From the NCBI GenBank assembly GCA_029938635.1, contig JAOZUQ010000003.1, positions 1,627 through 34,785 on the forward strand: a DNA stretch of 33,159 nucleotides, read 5' to 3'. Both the position numbers and the translations under genes were made by a program. Source of the DNA: Candidatus Aminicenantota bacterium (GTDB lineage: Bacteria; Acidobacteriota; Aminicenantia; UBA2199). Below, one piece after another: positions 23,666 to 31,437 of the stretch. Under the pieces are notes generated by a model. It searched no databases, was not told the origin of the DNA, and saw nothing but the letters and a program-made list of their open reading frames with translations. Every line of letters starts with the position of its first letter. Position 1 is the stretch's first letter.

Positions 23666-25438
23666 TTAATAGTAAATGAAATATATGAGAATTACTGCGA
23701 TCACTCCCATGATCAGATTCATCGGGATACCGATCTTAAGGTAGTCTTTGAATTTATAACCACCCGGTCCATAAACCATGAGATTTGTCTGATATCCTAT
23801 AGGGGTTGCAAAACTTGCTGAAGCTGCAATTGCAACAGCTATCAGGAGGGGAATAGGATCAATGCCTGCACTGCCTGACACTGAAATTGCCACAGGAACG
23901 ATCAATGCTGCCGCTGCATTATTTGTGATTATCTCTGTATAAAAACTTGTAATGAAATATATTACAGCTATTAAACCTATCGGGCCGAGTGAACCGGATA
24001 CTGAGATAACCTTTTCGGCCAGAAATGACGCAACACCGGAATTTAACATCCCCTTTGCAATACCGAAAGCAGAAGCAATAACAAGGATCACTTTCCAGTC
24101 AATAGAATTCCTGGCAGAATATGGAGATATAGTCCCTGAGATTATCAGAATTATTGAAGCAGTGCTGACTGCAAGAAGAACAGGAACAACCTGGAATGCC
24201 ATCATCGCTATCATAAGGATAAGCACTGTTAAAGACAAATAACTATATATCTTCGGTTTGGATTCCACATCAGCTGATCGTGAGACAAGGAAAAAATCCC
24301 TCTTATTGTACCAGAGATCAATAAAATCCCTGTTTGCGAGTATCATGAGAGTATCCCCCGGCCTTAATACAATATCTCCGATCTTTTCCTTTATCCTGTC
24401 ACCACTTCTGTGTATTGCAATAATGACCGCATCATAATATGTTCTGAACTTGCTCTCCCTGACACATTTGCCGACAAGCGGAGAGTTGGAAGATATAACT
24501 ACCTCGAATGTTGAGACCTCTTCTGAATCATAATTCGAAGGATCAAAAACTATGTCTTTCAGAAGAATAAGGCCTTTTATCTTTCTAAGATCCATTATTG
24601 TTTCAGGCAGGCCAACAAAAAATAATCTGTCATTTAACAGGATATTTTCATCAGGAGAAACAGATGTGAGGAGTTTCTTATCTCTCTCGATCTGAAACAG
24701 GAATAATCCTTTAAGATGTCTTAATCCTGCATCTTCGATCGAACACCCCAGTTTTTCAAAATTACTTCCAACCTTCATCTCCGCAACGAATTCCCTGGTC
24801 TTCTCCCCAAGTTCGGCAATCGGTTCTTTCCTGTCAGGAAGTAGTCTATGTCCGAAAAATGACAGGAGTAGAATGCCGATTATAGCCATTGGAATGCCCA
24901 CTTTGGAAATCTCAAAAAAAGAGAAACCCTTCATGCCATTCTCAAGCATGAGACCATGCACAACCAGGTTAGTACTGGTCCCTATCAGAGTGCATAATCC
25001 CCCGAGTATTGCTGCATATGATAATGGTATTAGTAATTTTGAAGAAGAGATATTCTTCTTCTTTGCCCAGCCTACAATTGTCGGGATTAAAATAGCAACT
25101 ATCGGAGTATTATTGAAGAAAGCTGAAATTGAAGCAACTCCGGGAAGAAATCTTAATAAAGTTATAGAAGTTTTTTTCCCCCTGCCGAGTACAACATGTC
25201 CGAACTGGTCTATTGCAGCAGTTTTCTGAAGAGCTCCGGCTACAACAAACAGGAATGCTACTGTCAACATTCCATGATTGGAAAAACCGGAAAAAGCTTC
25301 CTTAACATCTATAACACCTCCGATGACAAGCAGGATCAGGGAGGAAAATATAGCAATATCAACCTCAATTAGCTCCAGTACAAGTATTGTGGTAAGCGCT
25401 ATCAGAATCAGAGAAGTATAAATAAATGCAAAGTCCAT
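23666..25438 (-). CDS. SLC13/DASS-type anion permease with two TrkA-C domains
   Basis: The 590-residue protein has the two-halved architecture of SLC13-type carriers. The first membrane half (about 5-200) holds SAFFNNTPIVAILIPT (105-120) and GLCTLIGTSTNLVV (147-160), and the second (about 397-590) holds ITNNAAAALIVPVA and SASFATPIGYQTNLMVYGPG. The paired SNT/TP motifs are the sodium and anion sites in this family. Between the halves are two regulatory TrkA-C (RCK_C) domains (about 215-285 and 300-380). Such proteins carry sulfate, phosphate, dicarboxylates or related anions; the substrate is not fixed by sequence. It has its own promoter and an AAGGTG ribosome binding site. Confidence 0.9.
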   Translation of the reverse strand: MDFAFIYTSLILIALTTILVLELIEVDIAIFSSLILLVIGGVIDVKEAFSGFSNHGMLTVAFLFVVAGALQKTAAIDQFGHVVLGRGKKTSITLLRFLPGVASISAFFNNTPIVAILIPTIVGWAKKKNISSSKLLIPLSYAAILGGLCTLIGTSTNLVVHGLMLENGMKGFSFFEISKVGIPMAIIGILLLSFFGHRLLPDRKEPIAELGEKTREFVAEMKVGSNFEKLGCSIEDAGLRHLKGLFLFQIERDKKLLTSVSPDENILLNDRLFFVGLPETIMDLRKIKGLILLKDIVFDPSNYDSEEVSTFEVVISSNSPLVGKCVRESKFRTYYDAVIIAIHRSGDRIKEKIGDIVLRPGDTLMILANRDFIDLWYNKRDFFLVSRSADVESKPKIYSYLSLTVLILMIAMMAFQVVPVLLAVSTASIILIISGTISPYSARNSIDWKVILVIASAFGIAKGMLNSGVASFLAEKVISVSGSLGPIGLIAVIYFITSFYTEIITNNAAAALIVPVAISVSGSAGIDPIPLLIAVAIAASASFATPIGYQTNLMVYGPGGYKFKDYLKIGIPMNLIMGVIAVILIYFIYY

Positions 25439-25467
25439 TTTTATTTCACCTTAAAGTTCAGTTTCAC

Positions 25468-25496
25468 ATTATAGGATCACATTTTATTAAAGTAAA
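25468..25496 (-). promoter_or_regulatory. Predicted promoter of the SLC13-type carrier
   Basis: On the minus strand TTTACT (25491-25496), a 17-nt spacer and a perfect TATAAT (25468-25473) lie 30 nt before the start codon. Confidence 0.65.
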
Positions 25497-25569
25497 GGAG
25501 CTAATTGCAAAAATAGATTTGTTATGAAGTTTAGCGAAATTATTCATGGCAAAGCTTCTGAGTAAAAAA

Positions 25570-25679
25570 ACCGGAGACGTAGCCTCAGTGCTACATTGAG
25601 GATTTTTTTATGAAGATGGGAAGTCATGGAGAATTGCAGCAAACTGCAATAGAATGTATTTTTGCAATTGTCTCCAGGT
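25570..25679 (+). ncRNA. Candidate structured RNA upstream of rpmB
   Basis: ACCGGAGAC (25570-25578) can pair with GTCTCCAGGT (25670-25679, one bulged A) and close a domain of about 110 nt. Inside are the perfect hairpin ATTGCAG-CAAA-CTGCAAT (25633-25650) and two mutually exclusive hairpins at 25579-25601. A competing long hairpin, GGAGAATTGCA (25628-25638) with TGCAATTGTCTCC (25663-25675), uses the same bases. Such overlapping alternatives are typical of regulatory leaders, but I match no known riboswitch. A possible plus-strand promoter is TTCACA at 25464 with TATTAA 16 nt later. Expression is unproven. Confidence 0.35.
25583..25609 (+). terminator. Intrinsic terminator-like hairpin
   Basis: CCTCAGTG (25583-25590) and CATTGAGG (25594-25601) form an 8-bp stem with a 3-nt loop and one G-U pair, followed by a run of seven T (25603-25609). 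A rival hairpin GTAGC (25579-25583)/GCTAC (25590-25594) would block it. No plus-strand gene ends just before it, so it may end a small RNA or attenuate a leader. Confidence 0.55.
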
Positions 25680-25698
25680 TATAGTCTTACTTAATAAA

Positions 25699-25727
25699 TT
25701 GATTTTCATGTCAAAATTTAGTAGAAT
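25699..25727 (+). promoter_or_regulatory. Predicted rpmB promoter
   Basis: TTGATT (25699-25704), a 17-nt spacer and TAGAAT (25722-25727) precede AAGGAGG (25744-25750) and the GTG start at 25759. Confidence 0.6.
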
Positions 25728-25758
25728 CTCATATACTTTCATTAAGGAGGATTTCAAA

Positions 25759-25941
25759 GTGGCAAAAGTATGTGAAATATGCGGAAAAAAACCTATGACC
25801 GGAAACAACGTCAGTCATTCCCACAAATCAACCAAGAGGAGATGGCTCCCTAACCTTCAGAAAGTTAAAGTTACTATTGACGGCGAGAAAAAGAGCCTCA
25901 GGGTTTGCACAGCCTGTATACGTTCCGGAAAGGTTAAATAA
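25759..25941 (+). CDS. rpmB: Ribosomal protein L28
   Basis: The 60-residue product is a complete L28: MAKVCEICGKKPMTGNNVSHS at the start, then RRWLPNLQKVKV, and CTACIRSGKV at the end. It has both Cys pairs (CEIC and CTAC), the zinc-binding form of L28. The start is a GTG placed 8 nt after AAGGAGG. The frame is open further upstream, but only the region from this GTG matches the family. It belongs to the large ribosomal subunit. It stands alone with its own promoter, 108 nt before truA, without rpmG next to it. Confidence 0.95.
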   Translation: MAKVCEICGKKPMTGNNVSHSHKSTKRRWLPNLQKVKVTIDGEKKSLRVCTACIRSGKVK

Positions 25942-26049
25942 AAAACATCACTCTGAATCGGTTACAATATTTCCCGGGGATTTGTCTCTGAAAAAATAAT
26001 GCATAAGATTTATGGTTGTTCAAACCCTATCTGATCAGGAATTTCAACA

Positions 26050-26790
26050 TTGAGAAACAATTATAAGATTATCGTCCATTTTGACGGTACTGAATATAAA
26101 GGGTGGCAATACCAGGGTCATGGGATCAGGACAATCCAGGAAGAACTTGTAAATGCCCTGAAAATAATATCCAAACAAATGGTAACTGTTACTGGGAGCA
26201 GCAGAACAGATGCCGGCGTCCACTCTACAGGCCTGACTGCAAACTTTTACCTGAGACTAAATATCGATGCCGAATCACTTCAAAGAGCTCTTAATTCTCT
26301 CCTCCCTCATGATATACGGATTACAGATTGTGAATTGGTCGATCCTTCTTTCAATGCAAGATTCGGAGCCAAATCAAAAACCTATATTTACAGGATCTTC
26401 AATGGTAAGGTCACTTCACCTTTTAATTCACGTTTTTATTCCCATGTTTCTTATCCTCTTGATAAGAAAAAAATGAAAAAAGCTGCAAAATTTTTTATTG
26501 GAGAGAAAGATTTCAGTTCATTCACTTCTGATGATCCCCACAAGAACAGAATAAGAACCATTAGTGAATTCAAAATGAAGTTAAAAGGAGATGAGATCAT
26601 ATTCACAATAAAAGGGAAAAGTTTTCTCCGATATATGGTCCGCAACATGGTTGGTTTAATAACTGATGTAGGAATAGGGAAAATTGACCTGAAAGAAATA
26701 CCTGAAATATTTGAAGCTAAAGACAGAAGAGCCGCAGGAGCCACTGCAAACCCGGAAGGGCTTACTCTGGCATTTGTCAAATATGACTAG
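26050..26790 (+). CDS. truA: tRNA pseudouridine synthase A (TruA)
   Basis: The 246-residue product is a full-length TruA, which isomerises uridines 38-40 in the anticodon stem-loop of tRNAs. It has the N-terminal FDGTEYKGWQYQ motif, the catalytic Asp54 in SSRTDAGVHS, and KTYIYRIFNG, FSSFTS and FLRYMVRNMVG in the second half. The start is a TTG 9 nt after AGGA. An ATG is absent nearby, and the protein begins exactly at the usual family N-terminus (RNNYKIIVHFDGT). A possible promoter (TTGTCT at 25982, TAAGAT at 26004) suggests it is not only read through from rpmB. Confidence 0.95.
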   Translation: MRNNYKIIVHFDGTEYKGWQYQGHGIRTIQEELVNALKIISKQMVTVTGSSRTDAGVHSTGLTANFYLRLNIDAESLQRALNSLLPHDIRITDCELVDPSFNARFGAKSKTYIYRIFNGKVTSPFNSRFYSHVSYPLDKKKMKKAAKFFIGEKDFSSFTSDDPHKNRIRTISEFKMKLKGDEIIFTIKGKSFLRYMVRNMVGLITDVGIGKIDLKEIPEIFEAKDRRAAGATANPEGLTLAFVKYD

Positions 26791-26799
26791 CTGTTAATG

Positions 26800-27372
26800 T
26801 TATTCCCACTTAACGAGAAACTCGGTATAAGGCTTAAAATCTTTAAGTGACTGAGTTACTTCAACTGAAATATTCTTATTACCAGCGATCTCAATAACCC
26901 GTTCGATCCATCCGGCAATCCTGTACTCAATAGTAATTTCAATTTCATCAAATTTTGTTATATGAAATATCCCTTCGCCATCCTCAACACTTATCGGAGT
27001 TATCGTTGCCGGGCGGTAATAGCCATTCATAAAATCTGCAGCTTTTTTAAGAAAAAATGTTGTACTTCCTACTTTAAAGAATACTTTTTTCAAGTTGGAG
27101 ATACTGAAATCTGCACTGAACCTCCCCAGAGCCCATGATGCTTTCTTGAGATCCCAATCGTAGAATAAGTGTGCAATATTAGCCATCGGTTCCGTGAGAG
27201 CAATTGTGAGAGGATACCAAACATCTTCTTTGATCTTATTTGAAAATATCTGACTTGCATCTTCAGAGATGTGATTCTGCCATTTCAACAAACCTTGTTT
27301 CTCGAAATTTTTTTCAATAAATGCAGGAATTGAGGCGATCACACTCCCTTTTACTTCCATGATATTCGCCAT
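26800..27372 (-). CDS. Uncharacterised 190-residue protein, V4R/HNOB-like pattern suspected
   Basis: I do not recognise this protein with confidence. It has no signal peptide or membrane segment, so it should be cytoplasmic. The pattern EVKGSVIASIPAFIEKNF, then a helical half, then NGYYRPATITPISVEDGEG and IEYRIAGWIERVIEIAGN..ISVEVTQSL, ending EFLVKW, recalls V4R-, heme-NO-binding- or DUF2378-like small-molecule sensing domains. There the late GWIE..LE..G segment and a final F..W are common. It has no cysteine at all, so a cysteine-ligated metal is excluded. It has a strong AAAGGAGG ribosome binding site and is divergent from plsY. An FHA-GAF-cyclase with a sensor domain lies nearby, but no direct link is shown. 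Confidence 0.6.
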   Translation of the reverse strand: MANIMEVKGSVIASIPAFIEKNFEKQGLLKWQNHISEDASQIFSNKIKEDVWYPLTIALTEPMANIAHLFYDWDLKKASWALGRFSADFSISNLKKVFFKVGSTTFFLKKAADFMNGYYRPATITPISVEDGEGIFHITKFDEIEITIEYRIAGWIERVIEIAGNKNISVEVTQSLKDFKPYTEFLVKWE

Positions 27373-27450
27373 TTTTCCTCCTTTTTATTTGTTAAATATA
27401 AATTTTACTTAATAGTATACAAAAAATCAACTTTCCGGGGGCATGCTGTC

Positions 27451-27479
27451 TTTACAAAATTTCCGGTTTTATCTATAAT
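27451..27479 (+). promoter_or_regulatory. Predicted promoter of the plsY operon
   Basis: TTTACA (27451-27456), a 17-nt spacer and a perfect TATAAT (27474-27479) lie 18 nt before the TTG start. The RNA would begin at or within the AAAGGAG, so the leader is extremely short. Confidence 0.6.
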
Positions 27480-27497
27480 CCTCAAAGGAGATAAAAC

Positions 27498-28112
27498 TTG
27501 GGTAACCACGAGATCATGTTCTTTCTTTTTTCTTACATCGCAGGATCTATCCCCACAGGTTTCATAATTTTCTGGTTCTCAAAGAAACATGACATCAGAG
27601 AAGAAGGAAGTGGTAATACGGGAGCAACAAATATTCTCAGAACTTGTGGTGGTAAAGCCGCAATTATAACTCTTTTTGTTGATGTATTAAAAGGGGCAAT
27701 ACCTGTGATCTACGGCCTGATCCACTTCAAATATCCTCCTATGATTATTGGAGGAGGTGTACTCGCAATCATAGGACACATTTATCCTGTCTGGTTAAAG
27801 TTCAAGGGAGGAAAGGGTGTCGCCACATTTGCCGGAGTTTTCCTTGCTTATATGACTGCTTCTGACGGGATACTCATATTTCCTGTCTTCGCGATCATTT
27901 TCATTTTTTTTCTGATCTATACGGGATATGTTTCACTTTCTTCACTTGCAGGTGTCGCAGGTGCATTTTTTGCTGTTCTTTTTACCAACATTGCAGAAGC
28001 TTCTATTATTGTTCTTCTAATCAGCATCATTATTCTGATAAGGCATAAAGAGAATATCGAGAGGATCGGATTAGGAACCGAGCCCAGATTCCACCGGAGA
28101 CAAAATGGATAA
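27498..28112 (+). CDS. plsY: Glycerol-3-phosphate acyltransferase PlsY
   Basis: The 204-residue integral membrane protein has the three PlsY motifs: AGSIPTGFI (about 15-23), GSGNTGATNI (37-46) and FKGGKGVATFAG (about 102-113). It moves an acyl group from acyl-phosphate to glycerol-3-phosphate, the first step of phospholipid synthesis, in the inner membrane. The start is TTG at 27498, 7 nt after AAAGGAG; a later ATG at 27513 has no ribosome binding site. The stop overlaps the gpsA start by 8 nt. The substrate, glycerol-3-phosphate, is made by the next gene, so the order is metabolically sensible. Confidence 0.95.
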   Translation: MGNHEIMFFLFSYIAGSIPTGFIIFWFSKKHDIREEGSGNTGATNILRTCGGKAAIITLFVDVLKGAIPVIYGLIHFKYPPMIIGGGVLAIIGHIYPVWLKFKGGKGVATFAGVFLAYMTASDGILIFPVFAIIFIFFLIYTGYVSLSSLAGVAGAFFAVLFTNIAEASIIVLLISIIILIRHKENIERIGLGTEPRFHRRQNG

Positions 28113-29112
28113 TATACTGGTTATCGGAGGAGGATCCTGGGGAACTTCGTTTGCTAACTACCTCGCATCCCAGGGAAACGAAGTAAAATTGTGGATCCGT
28201 GAAAAAGAAGTAATCGAATCAATAGAAAAATTCAGGGAAAATTCGCTATTTCTTCCTGAGGTTATACTATCGAAAAATCTGTATCCCGTTTCCGGCCTTG
28301 AGGATGAAGTGGAAAAAGCGGATATAATAATTTTTGCAGTCCCTTCTAAATTCATAAGAAAATCATTCGAATCACTAAAAGAAAAATTATCAGGGAAAAT
28401 AATAATAAGTTTATCAAAGGGTTTCGAATCAACCAGCCTTAAAACTATATCAAGGATAGCTTCAGATGTTCTTGGAAAAGAAATTCTGAAAAACTGGATA
28501 ACAATATCCGGGCCCTCATTCGCTAAAGAACTGTCCAGAAATTTCCCAACCGCAATAGTTGCTGCTTCAGAAAATCCTGATATCCTGAAAAAGATTCAGG
28601 AGAGGTTCTCATCTTCTGTTCTGAGGATATACAGATCTGATGACCTTATCGGTATAGAAGTAGCTGGTTCTATGAAGAACATAATGGCTATTGCATCCGG
28701 AATAATAAACGGGCTTGGGTACGGGTTCAACACAACAGCTTCACTTGTCACACGTGCCAGCATGGAAATATTAAAGATCGGATTGAAACTCGGAGCAAAC
28801 AGGGAAACATTCTGGGGACTTGCCGGTATAGGAGACCTGATGCTTACCAGTTTCGGCCCCCTTTCGAGAAACTTCCAGTTGGGTGTGAGGATCGCAAAAG
28901 GAGAAAGCCTCAAAGAGATCGAAACAAAGAGCATCACAATTGCTGAAGGTGTAGAGACCACAAAAGCCATAAGATCCCTCTCTAAAGAACTGGATATTGA
29001 AATGCCTATCTCAGACAAGGTTTACGAAATACTCTTTAAAGATAAAGATCCTGCAGGTGCACTTAAAGAATTAATGCAGAGGAGCCTGAAAATAGAATGG
29101 AATTTAGATTAG
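28105..29112 (+). CDS. gpsA: NAD(P)+-dependent glycerol-3-phosphate dehydrogenase GpsA
   Basis: The 335-residue product has the nucleotide-binding GGGSWGTSFANYL (about 7-19), FAVPSKFIR, ISLSKGFE, ISGPSFAKEL and the catalytic lysine in AGSMKNIMAIASGI, followed by RASMEI and GLAGIGDLMLTSFGPLSRN. It reduces dihydroxyacetone phosphate to glycerol-3-phosphate in the cytoplasm. The protein is of normal length. It starts inside plsY and ends inside the next gene (16-nt overlap), so plsY, gpsA, the cyclase and the TPR gene are likely one transcript. Confidence 0.96.
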   Translation: MDNILVIGGGSWGTSFANYLASQGNEVKLWIREKEVIESIEKFRENSLFLPEVILSKNLYPVSGLEDEVEKADIIIFAVPSKFIRKSFESLKEKLSGKIIISLSKGFESTSLKTISRIASDVLGKEILKNWITISGPSFAKELSRNFPTAIVAASENPDILKKIQERFSSSVLRIYRSDDLIGIEVAGSMKNIMAIASGIINGLGYGFNTTASLVTRASMEILKIGLKLGANRETFWGLAGIGDLMLTSFGPLSRNFQLGVRIAKGESLKEIETKSITIAEGVETTKAIRSLSKELDIEMPISDKVYEILFKDKDPAGALKELMQRSLKIEWNLD

Positions 29113-30656
29113 ATTTTGTCATTAATGATGAACAGAAGATTTTTTCATTGATAAAAAACGAGATAACAATCGGGAAACTGCCCGGGAATGATTTTTATAT
29201 GGATGATAATTCTATTTCCAGGAAACACTGCAAACTTATAAAGTCAGGTGATACCTATAAGATAATTGACCTGAAAAGCACAAATGGCACTTATGTAAAT
29301 GGAATAAAAATCAAGGAAAAAATACTCGAAGTTGGTGACAATATAACTATTGGAAGAAGCATTCTGAAGTTTCTTGAAGAGACAAAAATACCCAGGATAA
29401 CTGACATTGATGACCAGAGGATATCTGTTATGATCCCCCTGTCTGACAATCTGAAATTAAAAAAGGACAAGGATGCGATAACATCAGAATTAAATATGTT
29501 AGAATCACTCACTTCATTGGGGAAAAATCTGATAGGAGCAACAACTTTTGAAGAAAGTTTTGAAAAAGTAGGTGAACTTCTATTCAATTTTTTAAATCCG
29601 AACAAATTGTATATATTTTCATATGACCAGGAAAATGATGACCTTGATCTCAGATATTCTCATTCTGAAGGGTCTGAGAAAGACGACATTAAAATCTCAA
29701 AAACTATTGCAATGAGGTCAATAAATGAAAAGGTCGCAATTCTTTCATCAAATACAATGGATGATTCCAGATTTGACGGAGCCAAGAGTATAATCATGTA
29801 TGGTATAAAATCTGCAATGTCGATCCCGATCTGGACAAAAAATTCAATTTACGGATTGATTTATGCCGACACCACAAAGATGGAAAAAATATTTGAAGAG
29901 AAAGATCTTGAAATGATATCCATTATTGCAAATTTTACAGGATTATCTGTAGAGGGGATAAAAAGCCTTAACAACCTGAATCGGGAAAAAAAGATACGCT
30001 CCAGACTTGAGCGGTATCACTCTCCGGCAATAGTTTCAAAGATAATGGAGCTTCAGGACAGTAAAACAAGCGATCTTGCCGGCTATCATGAATGTGAAGC
30101 ATCCGTCCTTTTTATGGATATAGTAGGATTTACGACCCGTGTAGAAAATATGGGACCAATGGAGATCGGTGTATTCCTCAATAATTTTTTTACTGAGATG
30201 ACCGATATAATCTTTGAGAATAATGGAACTCTCGATAAATATATAGGGGATGCGATCATGGCAGTTTTTGGAGTCCCTTTCGAACAAAAGAACCATACAG
30301 AGCTGTCTATCAATACTGCTCTGGAAATGCTGAAAAGATTAAAGAAAATGAACCGTTCAACGCCTGAAAAGGAAAAGATAGAGATCCGAATCGGGATAAA
30401 CTCCGGAAAGCTTATATCAGGAGATTTCGGATCCCCAAGCAGGTATGATTATACAGTTATTGGAAATACTGTTAATATTGCTTCACGCCTTGAATCAGGA
30501 GTTGCAAAGCCGGGGGAGATTATTGTTTCTGAAACTACTATGAAACAGACCAGAAAGAAATTTAATTTCAAACAATTGGGAGAAATAAGCCTCCATGGAA
30601 TATCGAAGCCTGTAAAAGCTTATTCTGTCCTTAGCAAAATGAAGGAGACAAAATGA
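29097..30656 (+). CDS. FHA-GAF class III adenylate cyclase
   Basis: The 519-residue protein has three parts. An FHA domain (about 20-92) shows ITIGKLPGND, ISRKHCKL and STNGTYVNG, the phosphothreonine-binding landmarks. A GAF-type domain spans about 135-295. A class III cyclase domain covers about 328-515. The metal Asp residues are D341 (FMDIVGFT) and D385 (KYIGDAIMAVFG). Lys381 and Asp451 sit at the adenine-specifying positions, and Asn460 and Arg464 are the transition-state pair. The protein should therefore make cAMP, sensing a small molecule (GAF) and a phosphorylated partner (FHA). It starts inside gpsA and overlaps the next gene by 4 nt (ATGA). No Ser/Thr kinase gene is in the window. 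Confidence 0.92.
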   Translation: MEFRLDFVINDEQKIFSLIKNEITIGKLPGNDFYMDDNSISRKHCKLIKSGDTYKIIDLKSTNGTYVNGIKIKEKILEVGDNITIGRSILKFLEETKIPRITDIDDQRISVMIPLSDNLKLKKDKDAITSELNMLESLTSLGKNLIGATTFEESFEKVGELLFNFLNPNKLYIFSYDQENDDLDLRYSHSEGSEKDDIKISKTIAMRSINEKVAILSSNTMDDSRFDGAKSIIMYGIKSAMSIPIWTKNSIYGLIYADTTKMEKIFEEKDLEMISIIANFTGLSVEGIKSLNNLNREKKIRSRLERYHSPAIVSKIMELQDSKTSDLAGYHECEASVLFMDIVGFTTRVENMGPMEIGVFLNNFFTEMTDIIFENNGTLDKYIGDAIMAVFGVPFEQKNHTELSINTALEMLKRLKKMNRSTPEKEKIEIRIGINSGKLISGDFGSPSRYDYTVIGNTVNIASRLESGVAKPGEIIVSETTMKQTRKKFNFKQLGEISLHGISKPVKAYSVLSKMKETK

Positions 30657-31429
30657 CCAGAAAATCAATTCTTCTGCTTTTAATGATATTAATGGTTTTT
30701 TTAAGTTTTTGTAAAAAAGAAGTAAAAACAATCCCTGACTACTTGAGAAAAGGGACCGCTGAATATAGCATGAACATGGGTTATAGATATCTTAATCAGG
30801 GAATTTTGAATATTGCTATGGAACAATTTAAAATGGCCTTGAAAAAGAAACCCGGGATGATGAGAGCATCTATGGGACTTGGGATAGTCTATCTTAAGCA
30901 AATGAAGTTCAAGGAGAGCCTGAAAGAATTTACCAATATAGTAAAACATTATCCATTAAATGCTGATGCTTTTAACTTTATCGGAATAATACATACAGAG
31001 CTGGGGAATTATGATCTTGCAAAAGAGAATTATCTTATCGCTGCAAATTCCAGTAAATACGACTCTCCGGAGAACGCTTTTCTTAATCTGGCTCTGCTTG
31101 AGTTGAAAATGAAGAAGTTGGATAACGCACTTAGATACATTGAGAAGGGGCTGATTAAAAACTCTGAATTTATTTCTTTATACAATCTAAAAGGAAGTAT
31201 ATTCGAACAAAAAGGGTTTTATAAAAAAGCAGTTTACAATTATGAAAGGGCTCTTCAATTATCAAGAGGAAATGATATCAATTTAAAAATAAACATAGCC
31301 AGAGGATATATAAAAATGGGTCAGCGCAGCAAAGCATTGAACCTGCTGGAAAAAATGCTCGGTGAGGCCCCTTCTGCTGAAGTAAGGAAGATTATATCAG
31401 GAATGATGAAGCAGGTAGAAAACAGGTAA
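30653..31429 (+). CDS. TPR-repeat lipoprotein
   Basis: The 258-residue protein has a signal peptide with Cys20 at LSFC, a possible but imperfect lipobox (Phe at -1). About five TPR units follow (about 44-250): YRYLNQGILNIAMEQFKMALKKKP, ASMGLGIVYLKQMKFKESLKEF, DAFNFIGIIHTELGNYDLAKENY, AFLNLALLELKMKKLDNALRYIEKGL and YNLKGSIFEQKGFYKKAVYNYERAL. The repeats and length recall PilF/PilW-type envelope lipoproteins, but no pilus genes are nearby. Its start overlaps the cyclase stop by 4 nt with AAGGAG before it, so co-expression with the cyclase is likely. The gene converges on the cyclophilin gene with an 8-nt gap. Confidence 0.85.
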   Translation: MTRKSILLLLMILMVFLSFCKKEVKTIPDYLRKGTAEYSMNMGYRYLNQGILNIAMEQFKMALKKKPGMMRASMGLGIVYLKQMKFKESLKEFTNIVKHYPLNADAFNFIGIIHTELGNYDLAKENYLIAANSSKYDSPENAFLNLALLELKMKKLDNALRYIEKGLIKNSEFISLYNLKGSIFEQKGFYKKAVYNYERALQLSRGNDINLKINIARGYIKMGQRSKALNLLEKMLGEAPSAEVRKIISGMMKQVENR

Positions 31430-31437
31430 TACTGACC

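Larger units (their letters stand above)
25439..25758. other. 320-nt intergenic region with divergent promoters and RNA-like structure
   Basis: This gap between the SLC13-type gene and rpmB holds no clear gene. From left to right it contains the carrier promoter (minus strand), a terminator-like hairpin with T-run, several further complementary segments listed below, and the rpmB promoter. Two tiny frames near 25524 and 25546 (13 and 17 codons) lack ribosome binding sites and are not called. Confidence 0.6.

Noticed and set aside
23595-23666. N-terminal extension of the GYD protein to an ATG at 23666
   Set aside because: The extra 24 residues precede the family start, and a strong GGAGGGG is placed for the internal ATG at 23594.
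25524-25598. Two tiny frames (13 and 17 codons) that might be leader peptides before the terminator-like hairpin
   Set aside because: Neither has a ribosome binding site or a run of regulatory codons, so they are only mentioned as part of the structured region.
25654-25758. Extension of the L28 frame upstream to an ATG at 25654
   Set aside because: It would give 35 extra residues not found in L28 and would run through the predicted promoter and ribosome binding site.
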